The notes under the pieces are model-generated. The model worked only from the letters and a program-made list of their open reading frames with translations. It made no database searches and was not told where the DNA came from. Both the position numbers and the translations under genes were made by a program. From Tribonema minus (Eukaryota > Sar > Xanthophyceae > Tribonematales > Tribonemataceae): a stretch of DNA of 64,000 bases. Below, one piece after another: positions 11,306-21,686 of the stretch (position 1 is the stretch's first letter; each line of letters begins with the position of its first letter). Where the stretch lies: the NCBI GenBank assembly GCA_017506865.1, contig JAFCMP010000346.1:248001-312000 (forward strand). Reading direction: 5' to 3'.

Positions 11306-14300
11306 ATGCCGTACAGAATTGCAGTAGTCATGGTTTGCCTGCTGCAAGCCGCGCAATGCATAATGCCTCGACCAGCAACTATTCAAAGGCATACGTGTGG
11401 CCTAGGCGGAGTGCCAGCAGCCGTACGTCAACATCGTCGATTAAGCATGGCAACAGACGGCCATGCAGCAGAACCATTGGTAGAACATAAGCCTCGAGGT
11501 CCAAATCTGAAGAATCCGCCTCTATTGCCAGAAGATCAGTGGCCAACATATCCTGGCTTCAACTTCGAGATTCTACACCGGGACCAGGGTGATTCTGATG
11601 CGAGGACAGGGCGGCTGACGACCCCTCATGGCGTAGTGGAGACACCTGCCTTCATCTTCTGTGCCACGAAAGCTGCTATCAAAGGGCTCACGATGGAGCA
11701 GATGAAGGCCTGCGATACGCAAATAGTGAGTTTCTGGGCCAGACTGCGTGTGTGCGTGCTTTCTGTAGTCTGTTGCTGCGTGGTGGCAGAGTTTGTGCGT
11801 TGCGTGACTGAGGCCTAGGAAATGTGATAGGCTGATTTTGTTCTTGCGGCACTGCTTTAGCCTTTGCGATGCGACGAGCTATCAAGTGGTGCGGTTTCCC
11901 CGTGTGCGCCACCCATGTTGAAATTCGACTCACCGGTGTTGGTGAACGAGGCTTATCTGGGCGCAGTGAGTTTTCTATGAAACCTCTTGCACCGTCCAGA
12001 CGGAGGTGCGCGTTTCTTCTCCCTCACCACCCATCCTCCGCTGCACATGGGCATCATGCGTAAGGGCGATGCATACCCTAGCCGGCACTGCACATGCAGC
12101 TAGTTAACCACATGCATTTGCACTTGCACCCTCCACGCAGGTGCTGAGTAACACGTACCATCTACACGTGCAACCCGGGAGCGAGGCCATCAGAGATATG
12201 GGGGGCCTTCAGAAGGCGACCAACTGGCGGGGGCCCATGCTAACCGACTCTGGGGGGTATCAGGTGACGCAAACATTGCTGCAGTTGTGCGCCCGCGTGC
12301 TGTCAATACAACGCATCTCGGTACCTATACAACGACTCATGCACCATGGACCCATGCTGACCGACTCTGGGGGGTATCAGGTTACGCAAACACTGCCGCG
12401 GTCGGTGTGCCTTCACCTTCAAGGCCTGTGACATGTTTTTGTCGTCAGGCGCAGAGACAGCGACTCATGCACCAAGGGCCCATACTGACCGACTCAGGGG
12501 GGTATCAGGTGACGCAACACTGCTGCAGTCGGTGCGCCTTCACCCTCGCCCACACCGTTCATCAATCACTACGCACATGAGCATTGCGGGCAGGTTCCGT
12601 CTTACGGACTCAGAGGGGTCTCAGGTGACGCAGCGCTGTTGCGTTCGGTGCATCATGTGGTATCGCTTGTGGTGACGGTTTGCCTAAGGCGCTGGTTGTG
12701 CTGGCAATCGGCGCGCCGCGCAACTGGCAGCTCGAGGTCGCACGGTGGCACACTGTGTCAGATCCCTCCGAGCTGCTTGCCAACAATCTACACGCACATT
12801 CGCGCCGGCACATCGGTCAGATATGGCCGAGCGAATGTGCACCACTCAATAATGTGAGTGTCTCTCTGCATCGCTTACCCTTTTCAACACATGCAGATAT
12901 TCAGCATGGGCCACGGATCCGTGAGCGATGAGATAAAGGGGCGGCGCGGAGCGACGGACGCCAATCCAAATCCCCCCAGCCTGCTAAGCATTGGGGAGAA
13001 GGGGGCACGCTTCAAGAGCTATCATGACGGGAGCATCAAGGTGACCAGAAAAGTAGTTGTTCTGGTGCTTGCCATGTCAAGACGACAGTTTTCGTGGCGT
13101 TCGTTCCATTGGGAATCTCCCATAGTGGCTCAAAGCGCGCAGCTGACCGGAGAAACACAGATGTTACAGCACTTGCCAGCTGTTGAGCATTAAGATGACG
13201 GGTTTCGTGACGCCTGTTAGCTGTGAGGAATCCCCGCATGTACAGAGTGGCTCGAAAGCGCGTGGCCAAGTGGAGAGCCGGCGCTGAGCTCGCAAGCGCG
13301 CACCAGAATCGCGCTCAAGTGCGTAGCGTGGTGAGCCGTCCTGTCGGCTTGTCAAGCGCGACAGAGTGCTGTTTCGGCGCGCCGTCTGATTGAAGTCAGG
13401 GCTGGAATCGGTGCCAGACGGTTGAGCGCTATGAGGCTATTGAGCGCTGCCGCCAGTTGTGCACACCGACGGTGTGCGTAAAGGTCGTTGGCGTTTGTTC
13501 TGATTCTGGCGCAACATGATTAGGGAGCACGGACAAGTGCAAGTCCTTCTCCTGTGCTCCATGCCATAGTTGCGGCCGCCACTACCGACGTCATGTTGGT
13601 TTGAGATGACACTGAGACATGTGGTGTTAACTTTGAATGCTTTGTCATTTACGTCAGTGCTGACTCTTGAAATATGGACATGGTCAAGGCACCTGTTCAA
13701 CTGCTGTTGCGGTCAGTATGCAGGCAGCTTCAGAGAGCAGGCATGCTGGCAGTATGGCTCAGCCCTGGCAGCTGCTGCCTGTGTGTTGCTGATGCATAGC
13801 TCCAAGCTAACACATGGGCAGCTGCGTCACTTGAGCCCTCACGCAACCACTTTCATACATGCCCATATACCATACATACCCCTGCACAATAATGCACAGC
13901 TCCGGGCTGCCATCCATTGCTGAGGGCCAAGTTGCCACTGCCAAATGGACTGCTGCTCTCCATCCGGCATTTTCACATCCAGAAGCACGGCACGCGCAGT
14001 TCTGTCCGGCCACAATGTAAGGTCCATGCCCACATTCAATGGTGAGCATGAACCTGGGGTTGGGGTTCAAAATAAGGGTTAGGGTTGATCTTAGGCTGCA
14101 GGCCCCCCATGCGCTGACTCGAATTAATCGCCTGCAAGGCTACCCTTGCTAAGAACGTGCCAATGGCGGTTTTTCAAACAGAGAATACCCCCCCCCCGCC
14201 TTTGCACTGCCAAATGTGACGTTGCTCTACGCCGCAGCAACTCAGCCCGGAGACGTCCATCCAAATACAGCGTGACCTGGGCGCGGATCTGATACTGGTG

Positions 14301-16226
14301 CTCGACGAATGCACCCCCTTTCATGTCGACAAGGAGTACACGGCGGCGAGCACGCGGCGCAGTCACAGGTCAGAGTCATGAGCCAGAGTCATGAGTGAGA
14401 GTCACAAGTCAAAGGTCACATTCACAGGTCAGGGTCACGAGTTGGAGACATGAGTGAGAGACACAAGTCAGTGCCACAGTCACAAGCCAAACCGCCCCTG
14501 AGAACCCCCCCAACTTGCTGCCTGCACGCGTTGCACGCACACCACACTGCGCATCGCGGCACGGCTACTGCACTCCAGCTGGGACGTGCACTCGGTACCA
14601 TCGAGGCAGTGGAAACTCTGGCCCACCCATGCCACTGAACCCCCCTCCCCCCCCCCCCCCCCATCCCCCTTCAGGTGGGCGCTGCGCTCCCTGAACGAGT
14701 TTGTGCGCACCGCCAACGAAGGCGCGCAGCAGCAGGCGCTCTACGGCATCATCCAGGGCGGCGTCTACCGCGACCTGCGCGCGGAGAGCGCCGCCTTTGT
14801 CAACGCGCAGCCGTTCTTCGGCATCGCCGTCGGCGGCAGCCTCGGCGCGAGCGCGGCCGACATGTACCGCGTCGTGGACATGACGATGGCCATGGTGCGG
14901 CGCGACCGCCCCGTGCACCTGCTCGGCATCGGCGGCGTCGCCGACATCTTCAACGGCGTCAGGTGCGCGCTGCTGCCGCCGCTGCTGCTGCTGCTGCTGC
15001 TGCTGATAGTACTTGCGTCTGCTTGGCGTCGGCGGCGTCGCCGACATCTTCAATGGCGTCAAGTGCGCGCTGCTGCTGCCGCCGCCGATGTTGCTGCCGC
15101 TGTCGCTGCTGCTGCTGCTGCTGCTGCCGCTACTGCTGCTGCTGCTGCCGCTGCTGCTGCTGCTGCCGCCTCCGCTGCTGCTGCTGGTGGTTCTTGTATC
15201 TGCTCGGCATCGGCGCCGCGCGTGCATCGTCAACGGCGTCAGGGCCGCACTGCTGCTGCTGCCGCCGCCACCGATGCTGCTGCAGTCACGGCATCGGCAC
15301 GTTTGACTGCGTGCACCCGACGCGCCTCGGCCGCCACGGCGGCGCGCTCGTGCGCGTGCGCCACTGGCCAAAATCAGCATGCTCACTCGCCGTGCAGTCC
15401 TCCCCTCCCGTTCACACCAACCCGTGGCTGTCACTTATCATCATGCCCTCCCACATGACACGCGTGCCGGCAGGCGTGGCATCGACACGTTCGACTGCGT
15501 GCTACACGACGCGCCTCGGCCGCCACGGCGGCGCGCGACCCGTCACTGCCCCACCCACCATACTGACCTCCTCTCTTGTTCGCTCTGCACACTCACCAAC
15601 TCGTCATGCCCTCCTCCTGTCATCCTGGGGTACCCACCGGCAGGCGTGGCATCGACACGTTCGACTGCGTGCACCCGACGCGCCTCGGCCGCCACGGCGG
15701 CGCGCTCGTGCGCGCGCGCCACTGGTCGCGTGGCGGCGGCGAGGGCCAGGTCCCGCGCGCCTCCATCCAGCTCGCCAAGGGCCAGTTCCGCGGCGACGCG
15801 CGCCCGGTAGACGCCGAGTGCGGCTGCCCCACGTGCGCCGCGGGGTACTCGCGCGCGTACCTGCACCACTGCGTGCGCGCGGGCGAGCTCGTCGGCGGCG
15901 CGCTCCTCACGCAGCACAACGTCTGGACGATGAACGCGCTCATGGCGGACGTGCGCGCCGCGATCGCCGCGGGGACCCCGCTCGAACAGGTTGAAGATCA
16001 TTGGCTCGCGCCCGGACTGCGCTCCGCGGACATTGTCGCCGCCGACGCGATGCGGCGCGGCGGCGCCGCCGCTGCTGCTGCCGGCGACGGCGGCGATGGA
16101 AGTGTCGCAGCAACGCACGCCACGGGCGTCGCCGCCGCCGCAGGAGGGCGCAGTGACGGCGGCGGCGCTGGCGGCGGCAGCGGCGATGCGGCCGATGATG
16201 GCAGCATCACGGCGGCGGCCTTGTGA
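11306..16226 (+). CDS. tgt: tRNA-guanine transglycosylase (queuosine tRNA modification) with a hydrophobic N-terminal leader
   Basis: Six exons with matching phases: 11306-11725, 12141-12263, 12897-13040, 14238-14368, 14675-14962 and 15644-16226 (562 aa). Hallmarks: [39 protein letters not shown] with the substrate-binding Asp, [27 protein letters not shown] with the nucleophilic Asp, [41 protein letters not shown], and the zinc site [17 protein letters not shown]. It exchanges guanine 34 of certain tRNAs for a queuosine base. The first 20 residues ([18 protein letters not shown]) look like a signal peptide followed by a basic stretch, so plastid targeting is possible; that part is inference. 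The C-terminal tail is long, low-complexity Ala/Gly. Introns 2, 5 and the intron before exon 6 carry exon-edge copies. Confidence 0.92.
12345..12640 (+). repeat. Three tandem copies of the 3' end of TGT exon 2 with donor
   Basis: The true exon end is at 12233-12263 (GGCCCATGCTAACCGACTC.. ending TATCAG before GTGACG). The same edge plus donor recurs near 12350, 12477 and 12593, spaced about 115-125 bp. The last copy is the most diverged. Each copy ends in CAG followed by GTGACG or GTTACG, so each looks like a usable 5' splice site. Confidence 0.85.
14963..15275 (+). repeat. Copies of the 3' end of TGT exon 5 with CTG-rich intron sequence
   Basis: The exon end encoding [10 protein letters not shown] (to 14962) recurs at about 15016-15065, nearly intact, and in decayed form at about 15197-15250. 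Each copy is followed by a (CTG/CCG)n block like that after the real donor. So the unit contains exon edge, donor and intron start. Confidence 0.75.
15284..15545 (+). repeat. Two upstream copies of the acceptor and 5' start of TGT exon 6
   Basis: The real exon 6 starts at 15644 after CCGGCAG. The same start, encoding [17 protein letters not shown], recurs at about 15474 with an intact GCCGGCAG acceptor and a changed codon after TTCGACTGCGTG. It recurs again at about 15290, where the acceptor is degraded. Spacing is about 170-185 bp. Confidence 0.85.
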
Positions 16227-17388
16227 CAGAGGCTGCTTTGATTGCGCTGCAGATATATCGCTGCCGCTGATGGGCACAGCCATGGCTCCGGTGGGCCTGT
16301 GCTGGCAGCGGCGGATGTCAATGTCACTGGCTGCGGGCTGGCTGTCAGCAGCATCCTGCAGAACTGCAGCGGCATGCGCGTCGGATGCAAGAAGCAAGCT
16401 TCGCGCCTACGCCTGATGTGGCACCTAGCGATGCTGCTGATGCGCTGCTTGGCACCGCTGCTATGGTCATCAGTGGCGGCAGCCACAGTGATGGAGGCTG
16501 AGCCAGCGCTGCACAGGGGCTGCGATGCGGCATGCATGTGTGGCGCAGGTTGTGAGGTCAATAGTGTGCAACGGCGGCGTCGCCGCCGCTGTGCGCAGAG
16601 TGGCAGCAGTGAGGCTGAACACATGACAATGTGCTCACAGCTTGCGCCGAAGTGCCGCAGACCTGTTGCGGTGGCGCGCACACCGCCTGCGCAGAGCGCT
16701 TTTGTTTGGTCAAAACATTGTTGTGTGCCAACACGTTGCGAACTTGTGCTGGTCATCTGTCCGTAATCGTCGCAACAGCACATTGCGTCAATGATATAAG
16801 TAATACGTTGCTGGAGTTTTCCTGGTGTAGCATGTGTGATGGTAATGCAACATATCTGCCCTGCCAATTCCCCACTGTCAATGAAGCATACAAGTTTACT
16901 GTTCTGGCGTCTTCACACTCCAAATGATGAATGCTTGTTGCATGCACCGTGTGGGCTGATCCAAAGCTGGTTTGCATACTTTATCTCTTTGGCTTTCAAG
17001 GTTTTTGCATGCCCACAATTCGGCTCAGTGGCAGCTGAATGAGTTGCGACGCCTATTCAACTTGCACCATGAGCTGGCACCAGAACGGCGTCGACGTCCT
17101 GCATGTGCTGTCAAGCAAAATGAGTCAACCCTTGCCGGTTGAAGTGCCTTAGGCTTTCATGACGATATCTGTTGGGAGTACCTAGGCTATACCTACCTAA
17201 TATTATCCTGGCGCTGCCACGAACTCAGCAGGCACCGCTCCATGAAGTCGCCGAGTACGATTTGCCTGTCGCAGTAGTAAGTCCAGCTGGCGCCTATACC
17301 AAAGGTTTCTTTGGCTCTCTGGCGCCCAGCATCAGCTGCTTCTCTGTCTCTGGCATCGGCCTCCTTGGTGTCCTGATCATGAGGTGCC
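16227..17388. other. Intergenic region without a recognisable gene
   Basis: About 1.16 kb between the stop of TGT and the chitin-binding fragment. GC-rich at first, then A/T-richer after about 16700. No open frame here resembles a known family and no exon chain with consistent phase was found. Confidence 0.45.
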
Positions 17389-17681
17389 TCAGCCGCCCTC
17401 GAAGCAGGAGCCGCACGCAGCCATGGCGGCGCAGATGCCGGTGAGGGCCCCGACCAGCGAGACAACCGTGGACCGGGCCGCAAAGTTTGTGTTCGAATTG
17501 CACAGGAAAGGGCAGTATCCATAGGCCGGTTGACAGCCCACACAGTAATCGGAGGTCGTGCCGCAATTCCCAAACTCGCTGCAGCAGTCTCACATTTGTC
17601 AAATTGCTGGGAGGTGTTCGGGTCGACTCCGCACTTGTCAATCGCTTGACACAGTGTTCCAGCTGCCAGCAGCAGGGCCAT
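17389..17681 (-). CDS. Small secreted hevein-like (chitin-binding type 1) protein, reading frame broken
   Basis: ATG at 17681 opens a frame starting MALLLAAGTLCQA, a short signal-peptide-like stretch, then DKCGVDPNTSQQFDKC. In the next frame the sequence continues as CCSEFGNCGTTSDYC and GCQPAYGYC, which is the Cys pattern of the hevein/ChtBD1 domain. A hydrophobic stretch follows (VVSLVGALTGICAAMAACGS), ending at TGA 17389-17391. The two halves join only if one base is added near 17583-17585, or if a real intron is misread there (a 15-nt GTGAGA...CAG stretch is too short). So this is either a frameshifted pseudogene, a sequence error, or an unusual exon junction. The domain typically binds chitin or related polymers outside the cell. 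Confidence 0.45.
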
Positions 17682-17876
17682 AAAAAGGCTGTCGTGAGCA
17701 TGGACCGTCTGTACCTGAGTGCACCACCATCGGCAGTTGAATATAAGCTGGAGAGTCACCCCCTTGCCTAAAGCTAGAGTTCGTTCTATTCATAAGAGCG
17801 CAAAGCCACTAAGGAGTTCTCGTAACCAAGCCGACGTTGACGTTGCTGCCAACACCGGACTACCGCTTGCAGCTGC

Positions 17877-19259
17877 ATGAAACTTGTACGCGCTCTGCGA
17901 AAGATGCTCCATCATGAGGCGGCCAAGGACGTCAATGACATAGGCTTCCATGTTGCACAGGGCATCACAAGCAACGAGGACGATGGGCCGGGCGGCACTC
18001 AGCAGGGCAGCGACAGCGGCAACGCGACACAAGATCCAAATGAGCAGCTGCAGCAACAGCGATCAAGTGATCATGCGACAGTGCAACATCCCCAGTCGCA
18101 GAAGGACGCTCCCTCACTGCAGCTGGGACGTGACGTGTGTCACGGCGCTCTTGAGGTGGTGATGCAGGAACACATTGCGGAGCAGCTGGCAAAGGATGTA
18201 GCCACCGCTGGGTGGTCGGCCGTGTACCAGCGCCTCACAGGTTAGCAGCCCTTCGCGGCACCATTTATTGCAATCAGTGTTCCAGCTCGAAGACTTGCTA
18301 CGACAGTCTCATGCATGCTGCATAAGCGCGCGCCATACAGTAAGCGCTCGTGCATTCGTCACTTGTGTTCCCCAGTCAGCAGGCCACAACAATACAATTT
18401 GAAAAGCTGTGTTGCTGGCGGCTGCTGCTGATGGAATAGCCACACTGGGCTTGTGCTTCAAGTCAGATGCTTGACAATGTGCATAGTTGCCGTGCCTATA
18501 CAATTTACCACAAGCTCAAGTTGCTGCTATGTACCGGGTGTTATCTGACTCAATTATGGGTCTGACCCGTAGGCCAAGTTTGCATGCTGGCAGCAATTCA
18601 CATACAGCACCTGAAAGGGCAGCCAGCTGCTGCTAACGCGGACTCCCGACCAGTGCAATGACGACGTTGAAGTGCGGCGTTGAAGTTGGGAGCTGTGGCC
18701 GTGTGGAACCGTCTACTGGCTTCTTGTGATGGTCTTCCACACCCATCCATTCAATCGCTCTGTGTCATCCATAGGCCCCAGCCTCCAGATTTCATTGCCA
18801 TCAGTAGCAGCGGATACCACGCGCCACCAGTGGCACATTACCAGCATCTTCATTGCTGGCATACCAGAGGATCTCTAAGGTGTACGATCCATTCGTTCAA
18901 TCTCTTCCGCGTCATCCACAGGTCCCAGTCTGCCGGAGACCATAGCCATCAGCGCGCTGGCAGCGGCCGCCGCCGCCACCGGCTGGCACATCGCCAGCAT
19001 TTTCATTGCTGGCACGCTCGAGGACCTCTACGGCACTTGCTGCCCTCCTGGCTCGTCCACCGGCCGCAGCATAGGCTGCCGCATGCTGGTGGTGGGGTTC
19101 GGTCTGCTGGCGGCTGTGGGGGGCGGGGGGGGGGTGCTGCTGCGGTGGCGCCGCCGAAAGGCAACGTCCGTTGACTCGGACTCTGAGTCAGGTGCATCGC
19201 CAGAGGGGGCCTTTGGCGGTCAGAACGGTGCAGCAAAAGGAACAGCTGGCGCGTTTTAG
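17877..19259 (+). CDS. Two-exon membrane protein of unknown function
   Basis: Exon 1 17877-18240 and exon 2 18922-19259 join in phase at a Gly codon (CTCACAG|GTCCC), giving 233 aa. Exon 1 encodes a polar Gln/Ser/Asp-rich region with EVVMQEHIAEQLAKDV. Exon 2 encodes two probable membrane spans (TIAISALAAAAAATGWHIAS and MLVVGFGLLAAVGGGGG) separated by a Cys-containing loop (GTCCPPG), a basic RWRRRK stop-transfer, and a Ser/Asp/Glu then Gly-rich tail. I do not recognise the family. The start could instead be an internal exon, because CTTGCAG directly precedes the region. A decayed copy of the intron 3' end and exon 2 start lies at 18738-18890, which supports the acceptor. Confidence 0.5.
18738..18895 (+). 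repeat. Decayed copy of the acceptor and 5' part of exon 2 of the membrane-protein gene
   Basis: Aligns over about 150 bp to 18896-19050, including the TTCAATC...TCATCCA(T/C)AG acceptor, the GCATCTTCATTGCTGGCA core and the GAGGATCTCTA end. The copy has an in-frame stop and many changes. It sits immediately upstream of the functional edge. Confidence 0.75.
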
Positions 19260-21686
19260 AGGAGCGCGATAGCGCACGGGCGACTTCAACATCTTCTTCA
19301 ACTTCCGGTGCAGCAGGCAGAAAGTAGCAACTTTCTGCGAAGCTGCTGACCGGATCGTGGTGCTAGAGAGCCCTGCTCACGTGACAGCTCTGCCCTGCGT
19401 ACAGCACCTCACGTTTTGAAGAGCACGCAATGATGAGCGTCCTCGTGCCAATGGAGCTTCGCCTCACATTTGACGGCTGCCGTCTAGCATGACCTGGCGT
19501 GTGTCTTGGTACCCTTCACACCCTCACACTCAGAGACAGGAGGTACCATGGGCTAGAATTCTTTCGTAACGGGGCGCTTGGCGCAGCCTGCCTGCAGGTT
19601 TACAAAACCCTGCGCACAACAAGCCACTGGTTCGGAAGCCCGTTTAGTGAGCTTCTTGATGCCCTCAAGTGACCGATATGGTGCATGTTGGTGCATACTT
19701 GTATGTTCGATCAGCTTCTAGGGCCCTTGCCTGCAGGCCTGCAAACGCTATTGCTGGGGCAGCCCGCTCGGGCGGCAGGTTAAAGCTACTGAAACTGCCT
19801 GCCCGGTGCGTGCATGATATATCGGCCGCGCGCCCCAGCGTTGAGGGCTGACAGCAGCCGTGATGCCCCAAGTTGTCGCTCGTGCGCACAAGTGGCTGCA
19901 ACCAGGTGGCCTCCTGCACACTTATTCATGTATGCTCAGATGGACAAGGTATTGCATTTGCATCCGACCCGCTGTTGGAGGGTGGCGACTATATAGAGCT
20001 TGCACGTGTCATATATGTGTGTGTCGTGGTACAGACCACTCAGCTTTCTTTCAAGCTGTGCATGTTGTACACCAGTCGGCAGACATTGCGTTGTAAAGCT
20101 CAACGCACAACCAGGCCTTGTCATCCGTGTTTTGAAGGAATGGCAATGCTTGTTAAGTGTACCAGGCTGCCCAAGGCCAATCACGCATTACGATCATTCT
20201 CTCTACAAAGTGTTAATGATCAACATACCCTACAACTGGCCTCCGCTAGTAGCTCGCCATGGATGGTGATCATTAATCGGTCAAGCTAAACATTTTTGCT
20301 GCATCATGCTGTTCCCACAAGCAATGCATGCCTGCATTGACGCCACGTCGCGTTTGCTGCAATGGTATCGGTTGCCAATGTTGCCTGGCCGAGACTCCAT
20401 ACCGCATACGTTGGTGCAAAGGCACCGTGTGCACTGCCAGCCCGTCGAATTGTGCGTGTCTTGCACATCACTTCGAAGTACATGTATTGCGCGTGTGTGT
20501 GCACTTCGATCGACTGCCTTGACACTGGGTGGACACCTCACTCGCCATAGAGCAAGCGCTGTCACTTGCACGTGACCAGCTCGAAGCAGTTTCCATGCGT
20601 GTTTTGCAAGCTGTCCTTCACCTCCAAATGGTCATTTGTGCTCTGCAAGCAGTTTTTACCAACCAATGGTCATACGCACGTTCAAGACACTGCCACACTT
20701 GCATGAGAAGCGTCAGAGAACTGAATCTTTAAACAAACCTGAACATACAGGCAGTCATGATCATGCTCACCCCAGGCCTTGTTCGTAGCAGCTCCTCGGT
20801 GCCTGTACAGACCTGTTGTCGCACACGCATCAAGACGTACACATTGCATGGCCATTACATGGCAATGCCAATACCAGGATGCACAATCAAAGCATGGCGC
20901 AAACTTGTTGTCGCACAGGCATAAGACGTACGCATTGCATGGCCATTGCATGGCAATGACAACACCTGGACGCACAATCAGAGCAGGATGCTGAGTGAGA
21001 CAACTTCATTGGTGCTGCTGCCGCTGCTGCCTGAGCTCGCTGCGCTGCGGAGAGGCTGCCACCACACCGCAGCCTCTCCAGCCGTCAAAACACGCCTCTG
21101 AAGGATGCAACGAGATGCGTCCTCTGAAAACCCTGTTTCGGCGACTGGACGTACATCAAGCCGCACACACACGGGTGATGCACCCCAAGGCGCACACGCC
21201 ACAGCCATTACTGGTCCTGGGAAAACTAGCGGCTGCCGACAGCGGCTGCTGAGGAATGCGGTGGCAGTGGCAGCGGCGGTGGCCACGGCGGTGCCGGCAG
21301 CAGCTAACAGCGGCGGCGGTGGCGCAAGCGTGAGGCAGTTCAGTAGCAGCGACTGGCAGCAGCAGCGTGCCTTGCAGCCCCCTCCCTGCAGAAGCCATTG
21401 CGTGCTGCACCCACGGTGAAAACATCTGCTGCACGTACGACGCAACAAGCTCATTATTCAATATCGCGCCACTTTTGACCCCCCCCCAGAAGCCCTGCGC
21501 GCCGCTGCAGCAGCAGGCCCAGCGTTGGCAGACACGCACACACCCCACGCACTGCCATCATGCCCACCGACGGATCACGCCAGAAAACTGCTGCTGCTGC
21601 GCCGGAAGCGCGGTGGCGGTCGCCTTGCCTCGGCGCCCGGGGGTCAACGCTACCTCTAGCCCAGAAATCGCGACGCTCTGCAGAGG
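19260..21686. other. Intergenic region without a recognisable gene; contains a two-unit tandem repeat
   Basis: About 2.4 kb between the stop of the membrane-protein gene (+) and the stop of the FAIM-like gene (-), so both genes end here. No coding chain found. The segment 20813-20995 holds two copies of a roughly 95-bp unit (GTTGTCGCACA...CATTGCATGGCCATT...CAATCA). Confidence 0.5.
20813..20995 (+). repeat. Two-unit tandem repeat, about 95 bp
   Basis: Unit 1 about 20813-20898 and unit 2 about 20910-20992 share GTTGTCGCACA, AAGACGTAC, CATTGCATGGCCATT and GCACAATCA blocks in the same order. No coding content seen. Confidence 0.7.

Noticed and set aside
14565-15458. Long overlapping open frames on both strands through the CTG/CCG-rich intron of TGT
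   Set aside because: They arise from triplet-repeat sequence without stops and encode homopolymers. The true exons on either side give the conserved TGT motifs.
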